Part shown: positions 46,582-56,037 of the stretch, piece by piece
How the letters are laid out: the number at the start of each line of letters is the position of its first letter
How positions within the stretch are numbered: position 1 is the stretch's first letter
DNA from: Sphingobium sp. BYY-5
GTDB lineage: Bacteria; Pseudomonadota; Alphaproteobacteria; Sphingomonadales; Sphingomonadaceae
DNA length: 64,000 bases
NCBI RefSeq assembly: GCF_022758885.1
Contig: NZ_JALEBH010000001.1
Coordinates: forward strand, 1,240,001-1,304,000
Direction: 5' to 3'
The notes under the pieces: model-generated
What the model was told of the DNA's origin: nothing
The model's database searches: none
Seen by the model: only the letters and a program-made list of their open reading frames with translations
Translations under genes and position numbers: made by a program

Positions 46582-46986
46582 TTATTTCCGCCCGCGCCCC
46601 AGGGTGATGCCGATCTCCTCGCCCCGCTCGCTCAGCGCCAGCTTGACGATCTTCACCTCGACATGGCTGACCTTGTCGTCCTGAAGGAATATGGTGTCGA
46701 TGATATGGTCGGCCACCGCTTCGATCAGGGTGAAATGCACGCCTTCGGGCAACGCGGTGGATGCGGCGTGCTTCAGGTCCATGTAGTTTTTGGACTGGGC
46801 AAGCGGCGTCACCGGCTCGTAATGATCGGCGATTCGCAGGCGCGCGCGGATGGAAATGCGCAACGGCTGGGGGAGATGCGTCTCCTCCGAATAGATGCCG
46901 GTCAGAACATCGACGTGCAGGTTGTTGACCTCCAGCGTCAGAAAATCATCAAATCCAGTGTGCATAGCCCGCCACATGCGGCCCAT
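46582..46986 (-). CDS. folB: Dihydroneopterin aldolase-family protein
   Basis: 134 aa. FolB fold: LTLEVNNLHVDVLTGIYSEETHLPQPLRISI at the start, the conserved Tyr/Lys region (SKNYMDLKHAAS), and the Glu in FTLIEAVADHIIDTIF. The C-terminal VKIVKLA motif with Lys supports it. It splits dihydroneopterin in folate synthesis; folP is at 8.7-9.8 kb, unlinked. An epimerase-like relative (FolX) cannot be excluded. Confidence 0.8.
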   Translation of the reverse strand: MGRMWRAMHTGFDDFLTLEVNNLHVDVLTGIYSEETHLPQPLRISIRARLRIADHYEPVTPLAQSKNYMDLKHAASTALPEGVHFTLIEAVADHIIDTIFLQDDKVSHVEVKIVKLALSERGEEIGITLGRGRK

Positions 46987-47076
46987 ATCCTGCGGTCAGG
47001 AAGGGCCTATTTAGTCTTTCATTTTGCGGCATGGGCGCTAAAGCCCGCCGCTCCGGCGCTGCCCCATGCGCCATTG

Positions 47077-47613
47077 ATGGCGGATCGGCAAGACGTGTCT
47101 CACATTCTTCCCCTGGATAGTCAGCCTGACGAAGCAATCGAGCATCTGCTCGACGCCGCTTTCGGCACCGACCGTCATGGCCGCACCGCCTATCGCATCC
47201 GTCAGGGAATGCCCTGGCTCCCTGCCCTGTCCTTCGCCGTGGTGGATGATGCGGGCGCGCTTATCGGATCGCTGCAAAGCTGGCCGGTGGCGCTGACCCA
47301 GGCCGATGGTTGCCAGATCCCGCTCATCATGGTCGGCCCGGTCGCGGTCGCCCCCGCGCACCAGCAGGGGGGGCATGGCCGCGCGATGATGGATGCCGTC
47401 ATCGCCGCCGCGCGGGAACAGCGCACCGAACCGCTGATGATGATCGGCGATCCCGAATATTATGGCCGCTTCTGGGGCTTTACCGACGAAGGCACGAGCG
47501 GCTGGGACGCGCCCGGCCCTTTTGAGAAGCGCCGGCTGCTGGCGCTGTCGGTCGATGGCCGGCCGGTCGGCGGCGTGGGAATCTTGGCGCCGCGGATCGC
47601 CGTCGCCGCCTGA
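47077..47613 (+). CDS. GNAT-family N-acetyltransferase
   Basis: 178 aa. IMVGPVAVAPAHQQGGHGRAMMDAVIAAAREQ is the acetyl-CoA loop (Q-x-x-G-H-G-R-A), and MMIGDPEYYGRFWGF follows the usual pattern of the YhbS/KilR group. Substrate unknown. The ATG at 47077 is chosen by family start; the frame is open upstream where it runs antisense to folB. Confidence 0.85.
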   Translation: MADRQDVSHILPLDSQPDEAIEHLLDAAFGTDRHGRTAYRIRQGMPWLPALSFAVVDDAGALIGSLQSWPVALTQADGCQIPLIMVGPVAVAPAHQQGGHGRAMMDAVIAAAREQRTEPLMMIGDPEYYGRFWGFTDEGTSGWDAPGPFEKRRLLALSVDGRPVGGVGILAPRIAVAA

Positions 47614-47668
47614 ACCGCTCCCCAAATACTTCTTTGCCTTCGGGACGGCGCGCCCCTATCTCCGGCCC

Positions 47669-48235
47669 ATGCCGATGGAGCCATTGCCCGACCTGTCCAC
47701 CCTCTCGCTGGCCGACATAGCCCGCCTTCTGGCGGAAAAGCGCCTGCCGCCGGTCGAGAAATGGAATCCCGACCATTGCGGCGACAGCGAGATGCGGATC
47801 GCCCGCGACGGCACTTGGTTCCACCAGGGATCGCCGATCGGCCGCGAGACGATGGTGCGCCTTTTCTCCAGCATATTGCGGCGCGAGCCGGACGGCAGCC
47901 ACGTCCTCGTCACCCCGGTCGAGAAGCTCGACATCGCGGTGGAGGACGCCCCCTTCGTTGCCGTCGAACTCAAGACCGAGGGCGAAGGCCGCGACCGCAC
48001 GCTCATTTTCCGCCTCAACAGCGGCGACCTGGTGACGGCGGGACCGGACAATGCGATCGCCCTGCGTGAGACGCCGGACGGCCCACATCCCTATCTGCAT
48101 GTGCGCGGCGGGCTGGAGGCGCTGGTCACGCGCAGCGTCTATTATGAGTTGATGAACCTGGCTCTGGACGAAAGCGAAGCCCGTGTGGGCCTGTGGAGCA
48201 ACGGCGCCTTCTTCCCGCTGGATGGCGGGCAATGA
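47669..48235 (+). CDS. DUF1285-family protein
   Basis: 188 aa. DUF1285 pattern: PPVEKWNPDHCGDSEMRIARDGTWFHQGSPIGRETMVRLFSSILRRE, VTPVEKLDIAVEDAPFVAV. Found in many Alphaproteobacteria, function unknown. ATG 47669 (or 47675). Its stop overlaps the NUDIX start (ATGA), so it is in the operon DUF1285-NUDIX-cca. Confidence 0.92.
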   Translation: MPMEPLPDLSTLSLADIARLLAEKRLPPVEKWNPDHCGDSEMRIARDGTWFHQGSPIGRETMVRLFSSILRREPDGSHVLVTPVEKLDIAVEDAPFVAVELKTEGEGRDRTLIFRLNSGDLVTAGPDNAIALRETPDGPHPYLHVRGGLEALVTRSVYYELMNLALDESEARVGLWSNGAFFPLDGGQ

Positions 48236-48840
48236 CCCTGGCGGAGCGGCTGCGCGCCGCGCTCGACGAAGGTCATCGCCGGGAAGCCCTGTCCCTTTCG
48301 GATACACGCGATCCACAGATAGAGGGCGACATCGCGCTGGCGCCCGCCGCCGTGCTGGTCGCGATCACCGACCGGCCGGAACCGGGCCTGATCCTTACCG
48401 AACGCTCCACGGCCCTGCGCAAACATGCGGGCCAGATCGCCTTTCCGGGCGGCCGGGTGGATGAAGGCGATGCCGACGAGATTGCCGGCGCGCTGCGCGA
48501 GGCGCAGGAGGAAATCGCCCTGCCGCCTGCTCAGGTGCAGGTGATCGGCACGACCGACCGCTATCACACATTCACCGGCTTCGACATCGTGCCTGTGCTG
48601 GGCGTCATTCCGCCGGACCTGCCGCTGCGCGCGCAGGAGGGGGAGGTCGCCAACTGGTTCGAACTGCCGCTCGCCTACGCGCTCGATCCCGCCAACAGGG
48701 CGAAGCGTGAAGTCGAGTTCGCCGGCGCCATGCGTCATTATTATGAGATAATCTGGCAGGAGCGCCGCATCTGGGGCATCACCGCCGCCATTCTCGCCAA
48801 TCTTTCCCGAAGGCTGGGCCATGACCGTCTTGCTGCCTGA
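48232..48840 (+). CDS. NUDIX hydrolase (CoA pyrophosphatase-like)
   Basis: 202 aa. IAFPGGRVDEGDADEIAGAL followed by REAQEEIALPP is the NUDIX box of the CoA-diphosphatase subgroup; LRKHAGQIAFPGG is the accompanying CoA motif. Likely hydrolyses CoA derivatives. Starts on the DUF1285 stop and overlaps cca by about 20 bases. Confidence 0.92.
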   Translation: MTLAERLRAALDEGHRREALSLSDTRDPQIEGDIALAPAAVLVAITDRPEPGLILTERSTALRKHAGQIAFPGGRVDEGDADEIAGALREAQEEIALPPAQVQVIGTTDRYHTFTGFDIVPVLGVIPPDLPLRAQEGEVANWFELPLAYALDPANRAKREVEFAGAMRHYYEIIWQERRIWGITAAILANLSRRLGHDRLAA

Positions 48841-50032
48841 CGCCGACTGGCGCCATCGTCCCGGACTGAATAGCCTGCTCGCCGCCCTTGATGCAGCACA
48901 GGGCAAGGCCCGCTTCGTCGGCGGGGCGGTGCGCGACGGGCTGCTCGGCCTGCCCGTCAACGATCTCGATATCGCGACCAGCCTTGACCCGCATGACGTG
49001 GTCGATCGGTTGAAGGCCGCGGGGATCAAGGCGGTGCCGACCGGCATCGACCATGGCACCATCACGGCCGTCCTGCCCCACGGCCCGGTGGAGATCACCA
49101 CACTGCGCCGCGACGTGAACACCGACGGCCGGCGCGCCACCATCGCCTATACCGATGACTGGCGCGAGGATGCCGCCCGGCGCGACTTCACCATCAATGC
49201 CCTCTATGCCGATCCGCTGACCGGCGAGATCAGCGATTATTTCGGCGGCCTCGCCGATCTGGAAGCCCACCGGCTGCGCTTCATCGGCGACGCATCAGCC
49301 CGCATTGCCGAAGATCATCTGCGCATCCTGCGCTATTTCCGTTTCCTGGCGCGCTATGGCGACAACGAACTGGACAGCAAGGCCTATGATGCGTGCGTCA
49401 CCGCCGCCAACAGCCTGATGGCGCTGTCACGCGAGCGGATCGCCGACGAGATGCTCAAGCTGCTGGGCGTAGCCGCGCCTGTCCATGCGCTACGCTTGAT
49501 GATCGAGGGGGGCATATTGCTGCCGGTTCTGCCCGAAGTGGCGATGGACGGGATCGATCGGGTCGAACGCCTCATCACGCGCGAAGCGGAAAGCGGCATC
49601 GCGCCCTCCGCTTTACGCCGCTTCGCCGCGCTGCTGCCTTCCGACCCATTGCTCGCCGATCAGGTCGGCGCCAGGCTCAAACTCTCCAAAAAGGCGCGCA
49701 AGCGGCTGGTCGTTGCACTGGAGTCCGGCGTCGAGGGCGAGCCGCCGCGGGCGTTGGCCTATCGCGTGGGCATGGAGGGCACGGTCGACCGGCTACTGCT
49801 CGATTCGGCCCAACCCATCTCGATGCTCGCCCCTCTCGACGGCTGGACCCCACCCGTCTTGCCCATCAGCGGCGGCGCGCTGATCGCGCGCGGCCTGGAA
49901 CCTGGCCCCGATGTCGCCAAGGCGTTGCAGGACGTGGAGAAACTCTGGGTTGCGGAAGATTTCCCCGATGCGGCGCGCGTCGCGGAACTGGCCGATCAGA
50001 CCGTCTCGAAATTCCAGCGCGCGCGCCAATAA
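48821..50032 (+). CDS. CCA tRNA nucleotidyltransferase family
   Basis: 403 aa. RFVGGAVRDGLLGLPVNDLDIAT (nucleotidyl-transfer loop and DLD metal pair), RRDFTINALYAD, and DAARIAEDHLRILRYFRFLARYG. These belong to the poly(A)-polymerase/CCA-adding family. The C-terminal part is of the bacterial type without an HD domain. The stop lies 37 bases past the stop of the convergent GGDEF/EAL gene, so the ends overlap. Confidence 0.9.
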   Translation: MTVLLPDADWRHRPGLNSLLAALDAAQGKARFVGGAVRDGLLGLPVNDLDIATSLDPHDVVDRLKAAGIKAVPTGIDHGTITAVLPHGPVEITTLRRDVNTDGRRATIAYTDDWREDAARRDFTINALYADPLTGEISDYFGGLADLEAHRLRFIGDASARIAEDHLRILRYFRFLARYGDNELDSKAYDACVTAANSLMALSRERIADEMLKLLGVAAPVHALRLMIEGGILLPVLPEVAMDGIDRVERLITREAESGIAPSALRRFAALLPSDPLLADQVGARLKLSKKARKRLVVALESGVEGEPPRALAYRVGMEGTVDRLLLDSAQPISMLAPLDGWTPPVLPISGGALIARGLEPGPDVAKALQDVEKLWVAEDFPDAARVAELADQTVSKFQRARQ

Positions 50033-51750
50033 TCGAAGGCATCGGCCTCGCCCATCGGCTTGGCGAAATAATAGCCTTGCCCCTGCCAGCACCCCATCTG
50101 CTGGAGCGCATGGGCCAGATCCTGGGTCTCGATACCTTCGGCCGTCACCCGAAGGTTCAGCGATTCGGCCAGCGACAATATGGTGCGGACGATCACCGCC
50201 TTGTCATGATCCTCCAGCATCGTGGACACGAAACTACGGTCGATCTTCAATATGTCGATCGGCAGGCTGTGCAGGCTGGCGAGATTGGAGAAGCCGGTGC
50301 CGAAATCGTCCATCGCGATCGGCATCTGCAAATCCTTGAGCGCGAACAGCAATTTGCGCGCCTTGTCCGGATCGGCGACGATCGCGCTTTCCGTCAGTTC
50401 GGCGGTCAAGCGGCTGCCCGCGATACCGGAATAGCGCAGCGCTTCCTCGAACATCGACGCCACATCGTCGCGCGCCATCTGGATCGGCGAAAGGTTGACG
50501 TTAACGCCCACGGGCAGCGGCTGGCCGAATTTTGCGTCCCAGCGCGATAGCGCCTGCGCCGCTTCATAGGCCGCCCAACGGCCAAGCGAGGTGATGAGGC
50601 CGCTTTCCTCCGCGACGGCGATGAACTCGACCGGCGACACCTTGCCCAGTTCCTCGTCATCCCAGCGGGCCAGCGCCTCGAACCCGGTAATTTCCCCGGT
50701 CTGGAGATGGATGAGCGGCTGATAGGCCAGCGTCAGCCCGCCCTGGGCCAAGGCCTCGCGCAAGCGGCTCTCGATCGAGAAGCGGCGTTGCGCTTCCTTG
50801 AGCACGCCGTTGCGATAGATTTCCACCTTGCCGCTGCGCTTGGCGATCTTGACCGCCGCCTGCGCCTTGCGGACCACATCGTCGGGATCTTCCTGCAGGC
50901 TGATCGACAGGGCGCAGCCGATCGCGCAGTCCACCCTGATTTGCAGACCGCTCAGCCGGATGGGTGAACTCAGCGCCTCCCTGATCCGCTGAACGATATG
51001 AAGAGAGTCAGATAATCCATTGTTAAGACGTGCAAAAATGGCAAAATCATTGCCGCCGATCCGGGCAAGCACATCCCCCTGACGCAGGCAGGATTTCAAC
51101 CGCTTGGCGACCGTGATGAGCAGTTCGTCGCCCGCCATCGGTCCCAGCGATTCGTTCACCCGGCTGAAACGGCTCAGGTCGATGGCGATGATCCCGAACT
51201 GGGCCTGATCCGGCCACATATTATTCTTGAGCCGATCGTCGATCTCCTCGCCGAAGCCCGTCCGGTTGGGCAAGGCGGTCAGCCCGTCGGACAGAAGTTC
51301 CCGACGCAGATTCTTCTCGATCGCCCGCTCGGTCGTCCGGTCCGTCACCGTCAGCAGGACATGATGCGCATCATCTTCGTCCATCGGGAGACGCCCAAGC
51401 GTGCACATGAAATATTCCGGCCCCAGCTTGCCGTCCCGCCGCATCTCGAAGTTGATGGATTGGCTGTCGGACTGGATGAAGTCGGTGATGCGTTCCCTCC
51501 ATCCATCAGCGCCCTGCCCGTCACTGCCGACACGTCCCTGATAACGTCGAACCGCGTTGAAAAAGTGACCGTTGCCAGAAACGACAGATAAATTATCGTC
51601 TTTATAGGATAATATACCGGCCGCCTGCGGCAAAGCCGCCAGCCATTGATCGATCCCCACCACCAGTTCGGGATGTGCGCCATCGCCCTCGCACGGAGGC
51701 TCACCACTGGTCTTTTTGACCGGCCAGTTGCGCACGGACATGGATTCCAT
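49996..51750 (-). CDS. GGDEF/EAL-domain protein (c-di-GMP phosphodiesterase likely)
   Basis: 584 aa. PAS-like N-terminus (about 35-140), GGDEF domain (about 150-300) and EAL domain (about 325-575). The cyclase active site reads RIGGNDFAIFAR: GGNDF in place of GGDEF, so cyclase activity is unlikely. The EAL domain is intact: GFEALARW, NLSPIQM, ELTESAIV, MDDFGTGFSNLASL, KIDRSF, AEGIET and QGYYFAKPM. So it probably degrades c-di-GMP, with the GGDEF domain as possible GTP sensor. No transmembrane helix seen. Confidence 0.92.
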   Translation of the reverse strand: MESMSVRNWPVKKTSGEPPCEGDGAHPELVVGIDQWLAALPQAAGILSYKDDNLSVVSGNGHFFNAVRRYQGRVGSDGQGADGWRERITDFIQSDSQSINFEMRRDGKLGPEYFMCTLGRLPMDEDDAHHVLLTVTDRTTERAIEKNLRRELLSDGLTALPNRTGFGEEIDDRLKNNMWPDQAQFGIIAIDLSRFSRVNESLGPMAGDELLITVAKRLKSCLRQGDVLARIGGNDFAIFARLNNGLSDSLHIVQRIREALSSPIRLSGLQIRVDCAIGCALSISLQEDPDDVVRKAQAAVKIAKRSGKVEIYRNGVLKEAQRRFSIESRLREALAQGGLTLAYQPLIHLQTGEITGFEALARWDDEELGKVSPVEFIAVAEESGLITSLGRWAAYEAAQALSRWDAKFGQPLPVGVNVNLSPIQMARDDVASMFEEALRYSGIAGSRLTAELTESAIVADPDKARKLLFALKDLQMPIAMDDFGTGFSNLASLHSLPIDILKIDRSFVSTMLEDHDKAVIVRTILSLAESLNLRVTAEGIETQDLAHALQQMGCWQGQGYYFAKPMGEADAFDYWRARWNFETV

Positions 51751-51810
51751 GTGTCCAGCCTATCGAGAAGTGGTAAATTTTCCGGAAACGTCGTTCAAAT
51801 TTGCGATCAA

Positions 51811-54099
51811 TCAAAAGCGGTTATCGCGCGGGAAGCCCGTCGGCGGCATTCGCCCAGCCGCCCCGCGTGCGACTTTCCAGGGGCTCATGTCCGATTCGGT
51901 TCGAACGCGCCCCGAATCGCCGCCCATGGTCCAGCTCAGACCGTCCGCTAGGCGGAACGCGATCGCATCGGACAGACCGCCGTCACGATAACGCTGTAAC
52001 TGTACCCCCTGCCCGCGCGCCATTTTCGGTATTTCACCGATCGAAAAGACCAGCAGCTTCCGATTTTCACCGATCACCGCAACACTGTCCGCTTCCGGCG
52101 CGACCGGATGGACGACGCTGAGCCGCGCGCCGGTGCGGATATTGACCACCTGCTTGCCCTTGCGCGTTTCCGCAATGACATCGCCCACCGCCGCAAGGAA
52201 ACCGCGCCCGTCGGATGACGCCAGCAGCAATTCGCCACCAGCCTTGGTGGGCATCAGCGCCACGATCGCGCCTTCATTGTCCATGTCGACCAGCGAACGC
52301 ACGGGATCGCCGAAACCGCGCCCGCCCGGCAGCTTGTCCGACGCCAGGGTGAAGACGCGACCGGTGGAGGTCGCCAGCAGCAATTTGTCTGTCGTATAGG
52401 CGTGGAAGGCAAACTGGGGGCCGTCGCCTTCCTTGAATTTCAATGTATCGGCAGCCGCCAGATCGCGATGCCCGCTCATCGCCCTGATCCAGCCGCGTTC
52501 GGACAGGATCACCGTGATCGGCTCACGCTCGATCATCGCCTCCAACGGGATTTCGCGCGCGGGCGCGGCTTCCTCCACCAGCGACCGGCGACGGCCCAGA
52601 TCGGTCTCCGGCCCATAGCGCGTGCGCAGCGCCGCCAGATCCTTTTTCAGACGGGTGCGCTGGCGGGCCGGGCTTTCGACCAGCTTTTCCAGTTCGTCCT
52701 TTTCCTTGAGCAGCTCTGCATGTTCGCGCCGCAGTTCCATCTCCTCCAGCTTGCGCAAGCTGCGCAGACGCATGTTGAGGATCGCCTCGACCTGCCGGTC
52801 GTTGAGGGCAAATTCGGCCATCATCACCTCTTTTGGCTCATCCTCGGTGCGGATGATCTCGATCACCCGGTCGAGGTTGAGATAGGCGATGATATAGCCG
52901 TCGAGCAGTTCCAGCCGCGCCGCGATCTTGTCGATCCGATGCTGCGCACGACGCACCAGCACGTCGATCTGATGCTTGAGCCATTCGATCAGCAGCGGCT
53001 TCAAACCCAGCACGCGCGGCGTATGCGTGGCGTCGAGGACGTTCAGATTCAGCGGAAAGCGATTTTCCAGATCGGTCATCCGGAACAGACTGTCCATCAA
53101 CACCTGCTCATCCACCGTGCGTGCGCGCGGTTCGATGACGATGCGGATCTCCGTATCGGATTCGTCGCGCACATCCGCCAGGATCGGCAGCTTCCTGTCG
53201 TTGATGAGCGCCGCGATCTGCTCGATCAGCTTGGATTTCTGGACCTGATAGGGAATTTCGGTGACGACCGCGACCCAGGTGCCGCGCCCGCCATCCTCCT
53301 TGTGCCAGCGCGCCCGCGTGCGGAACGCGCCGCGCCCGGTGGCATAGGCTTCGGCCATGATCGAGGGGTTGTCGACCAATACGCCGCCCGTCGGGAAATC
53401 CGGTCCCTTCACGATTTCCATCAGCGCGGCATGATCGGCATCGGGGTTTTCGATCAGCAGGCCGGCGGCGTCGATCAGTTCGGCGACATTGTGCGGCGGG
53501 ATGCTGGTCGCCATGCCGACCGCGATGCCGGTGGCGCCATTGGCCAGCAGGTTGGGGAAGAGGCCGGGGAAAACCTCCGGCTCTTCATCCTCACCGTTGT
53601 AGGTGGGGCGGAAATCGACCGTGCCTTCGTCCAGGCCCGCCATCAGATCGGCTGCCGCCTGGGTCAGCCGCGCCTCGGTATAGCGCATGGCCGCCGCATT
53701 ATCGCCGTCGATATTGCCGAAATTGCCCTGTCCGTCGACCAGCGGCGTGCGCAACGAGAAATCCTGCGCCAGGCGCACCATCGCATCATAGACCGACGCA
53801 TCGCCATGGGGGTGATATTTGCCGATGACGTCGCCGACGACGCGCGCGCATTTCTTGTAGGCCGTGGTGTTGCGCGCCGGATTGGCGACCAGCACGTCAG
53901 GATTGGCGCCGCCCGGCTCCATCCGCAACAACCGCATCGCCCAGAGCAGGCGGCGATGCACCGGCTTCAAGCCATCCCGCAAATCCGGCAACGACCGCGC
54001 GGTGATGGTGGACAGCGCATAAACGAGATAGCGCTGCGAGAGCGCTTCGTCGAACGGGTGATCCTTGATAGCGTCGAACGGGTCGCGAAAATCGGTCAT
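51811..54099 (-). CDS. parC: DNA topoisomerase IV subunit A
   Basis: 762 aa. Catalytic Tyr140 in [10 protein letters not shown]; quinolone region [20 protein letters not shown] gate and long coiled-coil (about 400-500) precede a C-terminal beta-propeller with fewer blades than GyrA. Lengths and [21 protein letters not shown] support ParC over GyrA. It unlinks sister chromosomes. In the region where E. coli ParC has Ser80 there is Ala101. Confidence 0.94.
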   Translation of the reverse strand: MTDFRDPFDAIKDHPFDEALSQRYLVYALSTITARSLPDLRDGLKPVHRRLLWAMRLLRMEPGGANPDVLVANPARNTTAYKKCARVVGDVIGKYHPHGDASVYDAMVRLAQDFSLRTPLVDGQGNFGNIDGDNAAAMRYTEARLTQAAADLMAGLDEGTVDFRPTYNGEDEEPEVFPGLFPNLLANGATGIAVGMATSIPPHNVAELIDAAGLLIENPDADHAALMEIVKGPDFPTGGVLVDNPSIMAEAYATGRGAFRTRARWHKEDGGRGTWVAVVTEIPYQVQKSKLIEQIAALINDRKLPILADVRDESDTEIRIVIEPRARTVDEQVLMDSLFRMTDLENRFPLNLNVLDATHTPRVLGLKPLLIEWLKHQIDVLVRRAQHRIDKIAARLELLDGYIIAYLNLDRVIEIIRTEDEPKEVMMAEFALNDRQVEAILNMRLRSLRKLEEMELRREHAELLKEKDELEKLVESPARQRTRLKKDLAALRTRYGPETDLGRRRSLVEEAAPAREIPLEAMIEREPITVILSERGWIRAMSGHRDLAAADTLKFKEGDGPQFAFHAYTTDKLLLATSTGRVFTLASDKLPGGRGFGDPVRSLVDMDNEGAIVALMPTKAGGELLLASSDGRGFLAAVGDVIAETRKGKQVVNIRTGARLSVVHPVAPEADSVAVIGENRKLLVFSIGEIPKMARGQGVQLQRYRDGGLSDAIAFRLADGLSWTMGGDSGRVRTESDMSPWKVARGAAGRMPPTGFPRDNRF

Positions 54100-54151
54100 C
54101 GCGGACGGCTTAGCAGGCGGACGAGAAGAACGGAACGGGAATTGCGCAGGA

Positions 54152-54448
54152 TCAGAAGCCCGTCAGAAGGATGTCGAGCGCACGCATGATGGCGTCCTGC
54201 TGATGGTGCAGCATTGTAACGGGCCGTTTCATCAACCGCGAATGCACCGCGCCAGCCAAGTGCGTGGCCATCATCAGCCGCTTGCCATCTATGTCGAAGC
54301 AGGGATGCAGCGACGGCAGGGCGGCAGGCAGATCGCCGGGCGATAACAAAGGCACGACCAGACGGGTGCCCAGATGATCGACATGATCGCTTTGGCAATC
54401 GAGCACAAGGCTATCATCCGGGAGGCGATACACACCGAACCGTGCCAT
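54152..54448 (-). CDS. ccdB: CcdB-like toxin
   Basis: 98 aa. CcdB of F plasmid is 101 aa. Matches in layout: [52 protein letters not shown], and a final helix. The C-terminal residues that poison gyrase in F CcdB are Trp99-Gly100-Ile101; here the end is LLTGF, with Thr in place of Trp. Translation starts on the ccdA stop (shared base). Confidence 0.88.
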   Translation of the reverse strand: MARFGVYRLPDDSLVLDCQSDHVDHLGTRLVVPLLSPGDLPAALPSLHPCFDIDGKRLMMATHLAGAVHSRLMKRPVTMLHHQQDAIMRALDILLTGF

Positions 54449-54705
54449 CAGAACTGCCGATATTTATCGAGAGGCAATTCGTTATTTTCGGCCCAAATGT
54501 TCCAAGCGGCGATCGCTTCCTTATTCTCCTCCTGCCAGCGTCGCGCGCGTTCGGCGGCGATTTCTTTCCGGAGCGCGTCTTCGCACGCACGGGACAGGTT
54601 GATACCCAGATCACGCGCATCCGCGACAAGGTCAGCATCAAGCGACAGGTTCGTCGGCTTGCGTATCCCGACCCGTTCCTGCTTCGTCACATCGATCCTC
54701 TGCAT
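54448..54705 (-). CDS. ccdA: CcdA-like antitoxin
   Basis: 85 aa. Ribbon-helix-helix N-terminus (KPTNLSLDADLVADARDLGINLSRACEDALR), then a disordered acidic tail with RARRWQEENKEAIAAWNIWAENNELP, the CcdB-binding CcdA pattern. Precedes ccdB, in the order usual for ccdAB. Confidence 0.9.
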   Translation of the reverse strand: MQRIDVTKQERVGIRKPTNLSLDADLVADARDLGINLSRACEDALRKEIAAERARRWQEENKEAIAAWNIWAENNELPLDKYRQF

Positions 54706-54708
54706 TTT

Positions 54709-54729
54709 ATATGCGCATGAATATGCGCA
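54709..54729 (-). promoter_or_regulatory. Repeated operator-like sites before ccdA
   Basis: ATATGCGCA occurs at 54709-54717 and 54721-54729, 12 bases apart (near one helix turn), each holding the palindrome TGCGCA. They sit 4-24 bases upstream of the ccdA start, as expected for CcdAB autorepression. Confidence 0.6.
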
Positions 54730-54750
54730 CAGGAATATACATGTTCGGCC

Positions 54751-55671
54751 TCAACGCGGCAAGTAGCGTCCCTCCGGATCGGCCGTGATCGCTGCAGCAA
54801 ATTCCGCGCTGAGCCAGTCGCGGAACGCCTTTACCTTGGGTGTGTTGCGGGCATGGGGCGGATAGACGATCCAATAGCTCGCCACTTCGCGGACATAGGA
54901 AGGCACGGCTTCGACCAGCAGACCGGCCTCGACCTCCGCCTTCCACAGGAAATGGTTGAGGATGGCGATCCCCTGCCCCGCGATGGCGGCGCGTCCTTCC
55001 ATCACCTGGCTGTCGAGCGCGATGCCGGGAGGTCCGTCCGCAGGATCGGCCTCCACGCCCATCGCCGCAAACCATTCATGCCACCATATGTCGTCCGGCG
55101 ACAGCCGTGGCATGGCATGGAGCGCCTGCGCATCCGCAATCGGGCCATATGCCGCCAACCAGCCGGGACTGCACATCGGGACAAGGCGATTATGGGTCAG
55201 CAGCTTCGCCTCCAGCCCCGGCCATTCGCCCTTGCCGCCACGGATCGCCATGTCCACCCCGTCGCGGGCGAGGTCGACCACCGAATCCTCGGCCTGGATG
55301 CGGACGGCAAGGTGCGGATGCCGCATCTGGAACGCGCCGATCCGGGGCGCCAGCCAGAGATGGGCGAAGCTGTTGGTGCAACTGATCGTCAGCACCGCCG
55401 AATGATCCTGTGTCAGGGCGGCGAAGCCTTGCCGCATCTGGTCGAAGGCGCGGGTCAGGACGGGCGCGATCTCCCGTCCCTTGTCGGTCAGCACCACTTT
55501 GCGCCCGACACGTTGGAACAGACTGAGGCCAAGCCGTTCTTCCAATAGCTTCACCTGATAACTGACCGCCGCCTGGGTCATACCCAGTTCCTGCGCGGCG
55601 GCGGTGAAGTTTTCCAGCCGCGCGGCAGCTTCAAAGACGCGGATGGCGGACAGGGGCGGCAAGATGGACAT
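54751..55671 (-). CDS. LysR-family transcriptional regulator (GcvA-like)
   Basis: 306 aa. HTH at about 10-60 (IRVFEAAARLENFTAAAQELGMTQAAVSYQVKLLEERLGLSLFQRVGRKVVL), followed by a LysR substrate domain. The closest group by look is the GcvA/AmpR-like one. A perfect palindrome (55682-55696) lies just before its start, shared with the divergent small gene at 55804. Confidence 0.92.
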   Translation of the reverse strand: MSILPPLSAIRVFEAAARLENFTAAAQELGMTQAAVSYQVKLLEERLGLSLFQRVGRKVVLTDKGREIAPVLTRAFDQMRQGFAALTQDHSAVLTISCTNSFAHLWLAPRIGAFQMRHPHLAVRIQAEDSVVDLARDGVDMAIRGGKGEWPGLEAKLLTHNRLVPMCSPGWLAAYGPIADAQALHAMPRLSPDDIWWHEWFAAMGVEADPADGPPGIALDSQVMEGRAAIAGQGIAILNHFLWKAEVEAGLLVEAVPSYVREVASYWIVYPPHARNTPKVKAFRDWLSAEFAAAITADPEGRYLPR

Positions 55672-55681
55672 CGCCGTTCAA

Positions 55682-55696
55682 ATAAGCTCAGCTTAT
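55682..55696. promoter_or_regulatory. Palindromic LysR-type operator
   Basis: ATAAGCTCAGCTTAT, a perfect 15-base palindrome (7-bp arms, centre C) of the T-N11-A kind, 11 bases upstream of the LysR start and 108 bases before the divergent small gene. Confidence 0.75.
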
Positions 55697-55803
55697 ATGA
55701 ATCGTCCAGCCTTTTGTTGGCGGAGGCGACGGAAAACGGGCATCTCCCTGACTGCGAGCATCGTACCGCTCTCTTGTCACCGACATATAGGAAGGACCGC
55801 ATC

Positions 55804-55974
55804 ATGCGCGACGAATATGACGACCGGCTGTGGAATGACGGCCGCACAGTTATCAACCACGGGATCGACCGTCTGATCGCCACGATCATGCAGGCTTTCC
55901 GGGTTCTGCACTGCATTCACTGGTCAGCGCCCTGGACGGACGCTTCCGCCCAGGATCGGCACTGCCGATCGTAG
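55804..55974 (+). CDS. Small protein of unknown function, LysR-divergent
   Basis: 56 aa starting MRDEYDDRLWNDGRTVINHG. AGGAAGGACCGCATC before the ATG is a fair ribosome site. A partly amphipathic middle (IDRLIATIMQAFRVLHCIHW) is the only feature. Divergent from the LysR gene, so likely under its control. It could be a target gene or a chance frame; I favour real. Confidence 0.55.
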   Translation: MRDEYDDRLWNDGRTVINHGIDRLIATIMQAFRVLHCIHWSAPWTDASAQDRHCRS

Positions 55975-56037
55975 ATTGAGACCACGCCTGCGCAATGCAG
56001 GGTTGCGGTTTCGGCCGGGAAGGCCGACCTTAACAAT

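Noticed and set aside
52402..54189. 595-codon plus-strand frame opposite parC
   Set aside because: Antisense to a fully conserved parC; its composition is His/Arg/Gln-rich shadow sequence with no family.
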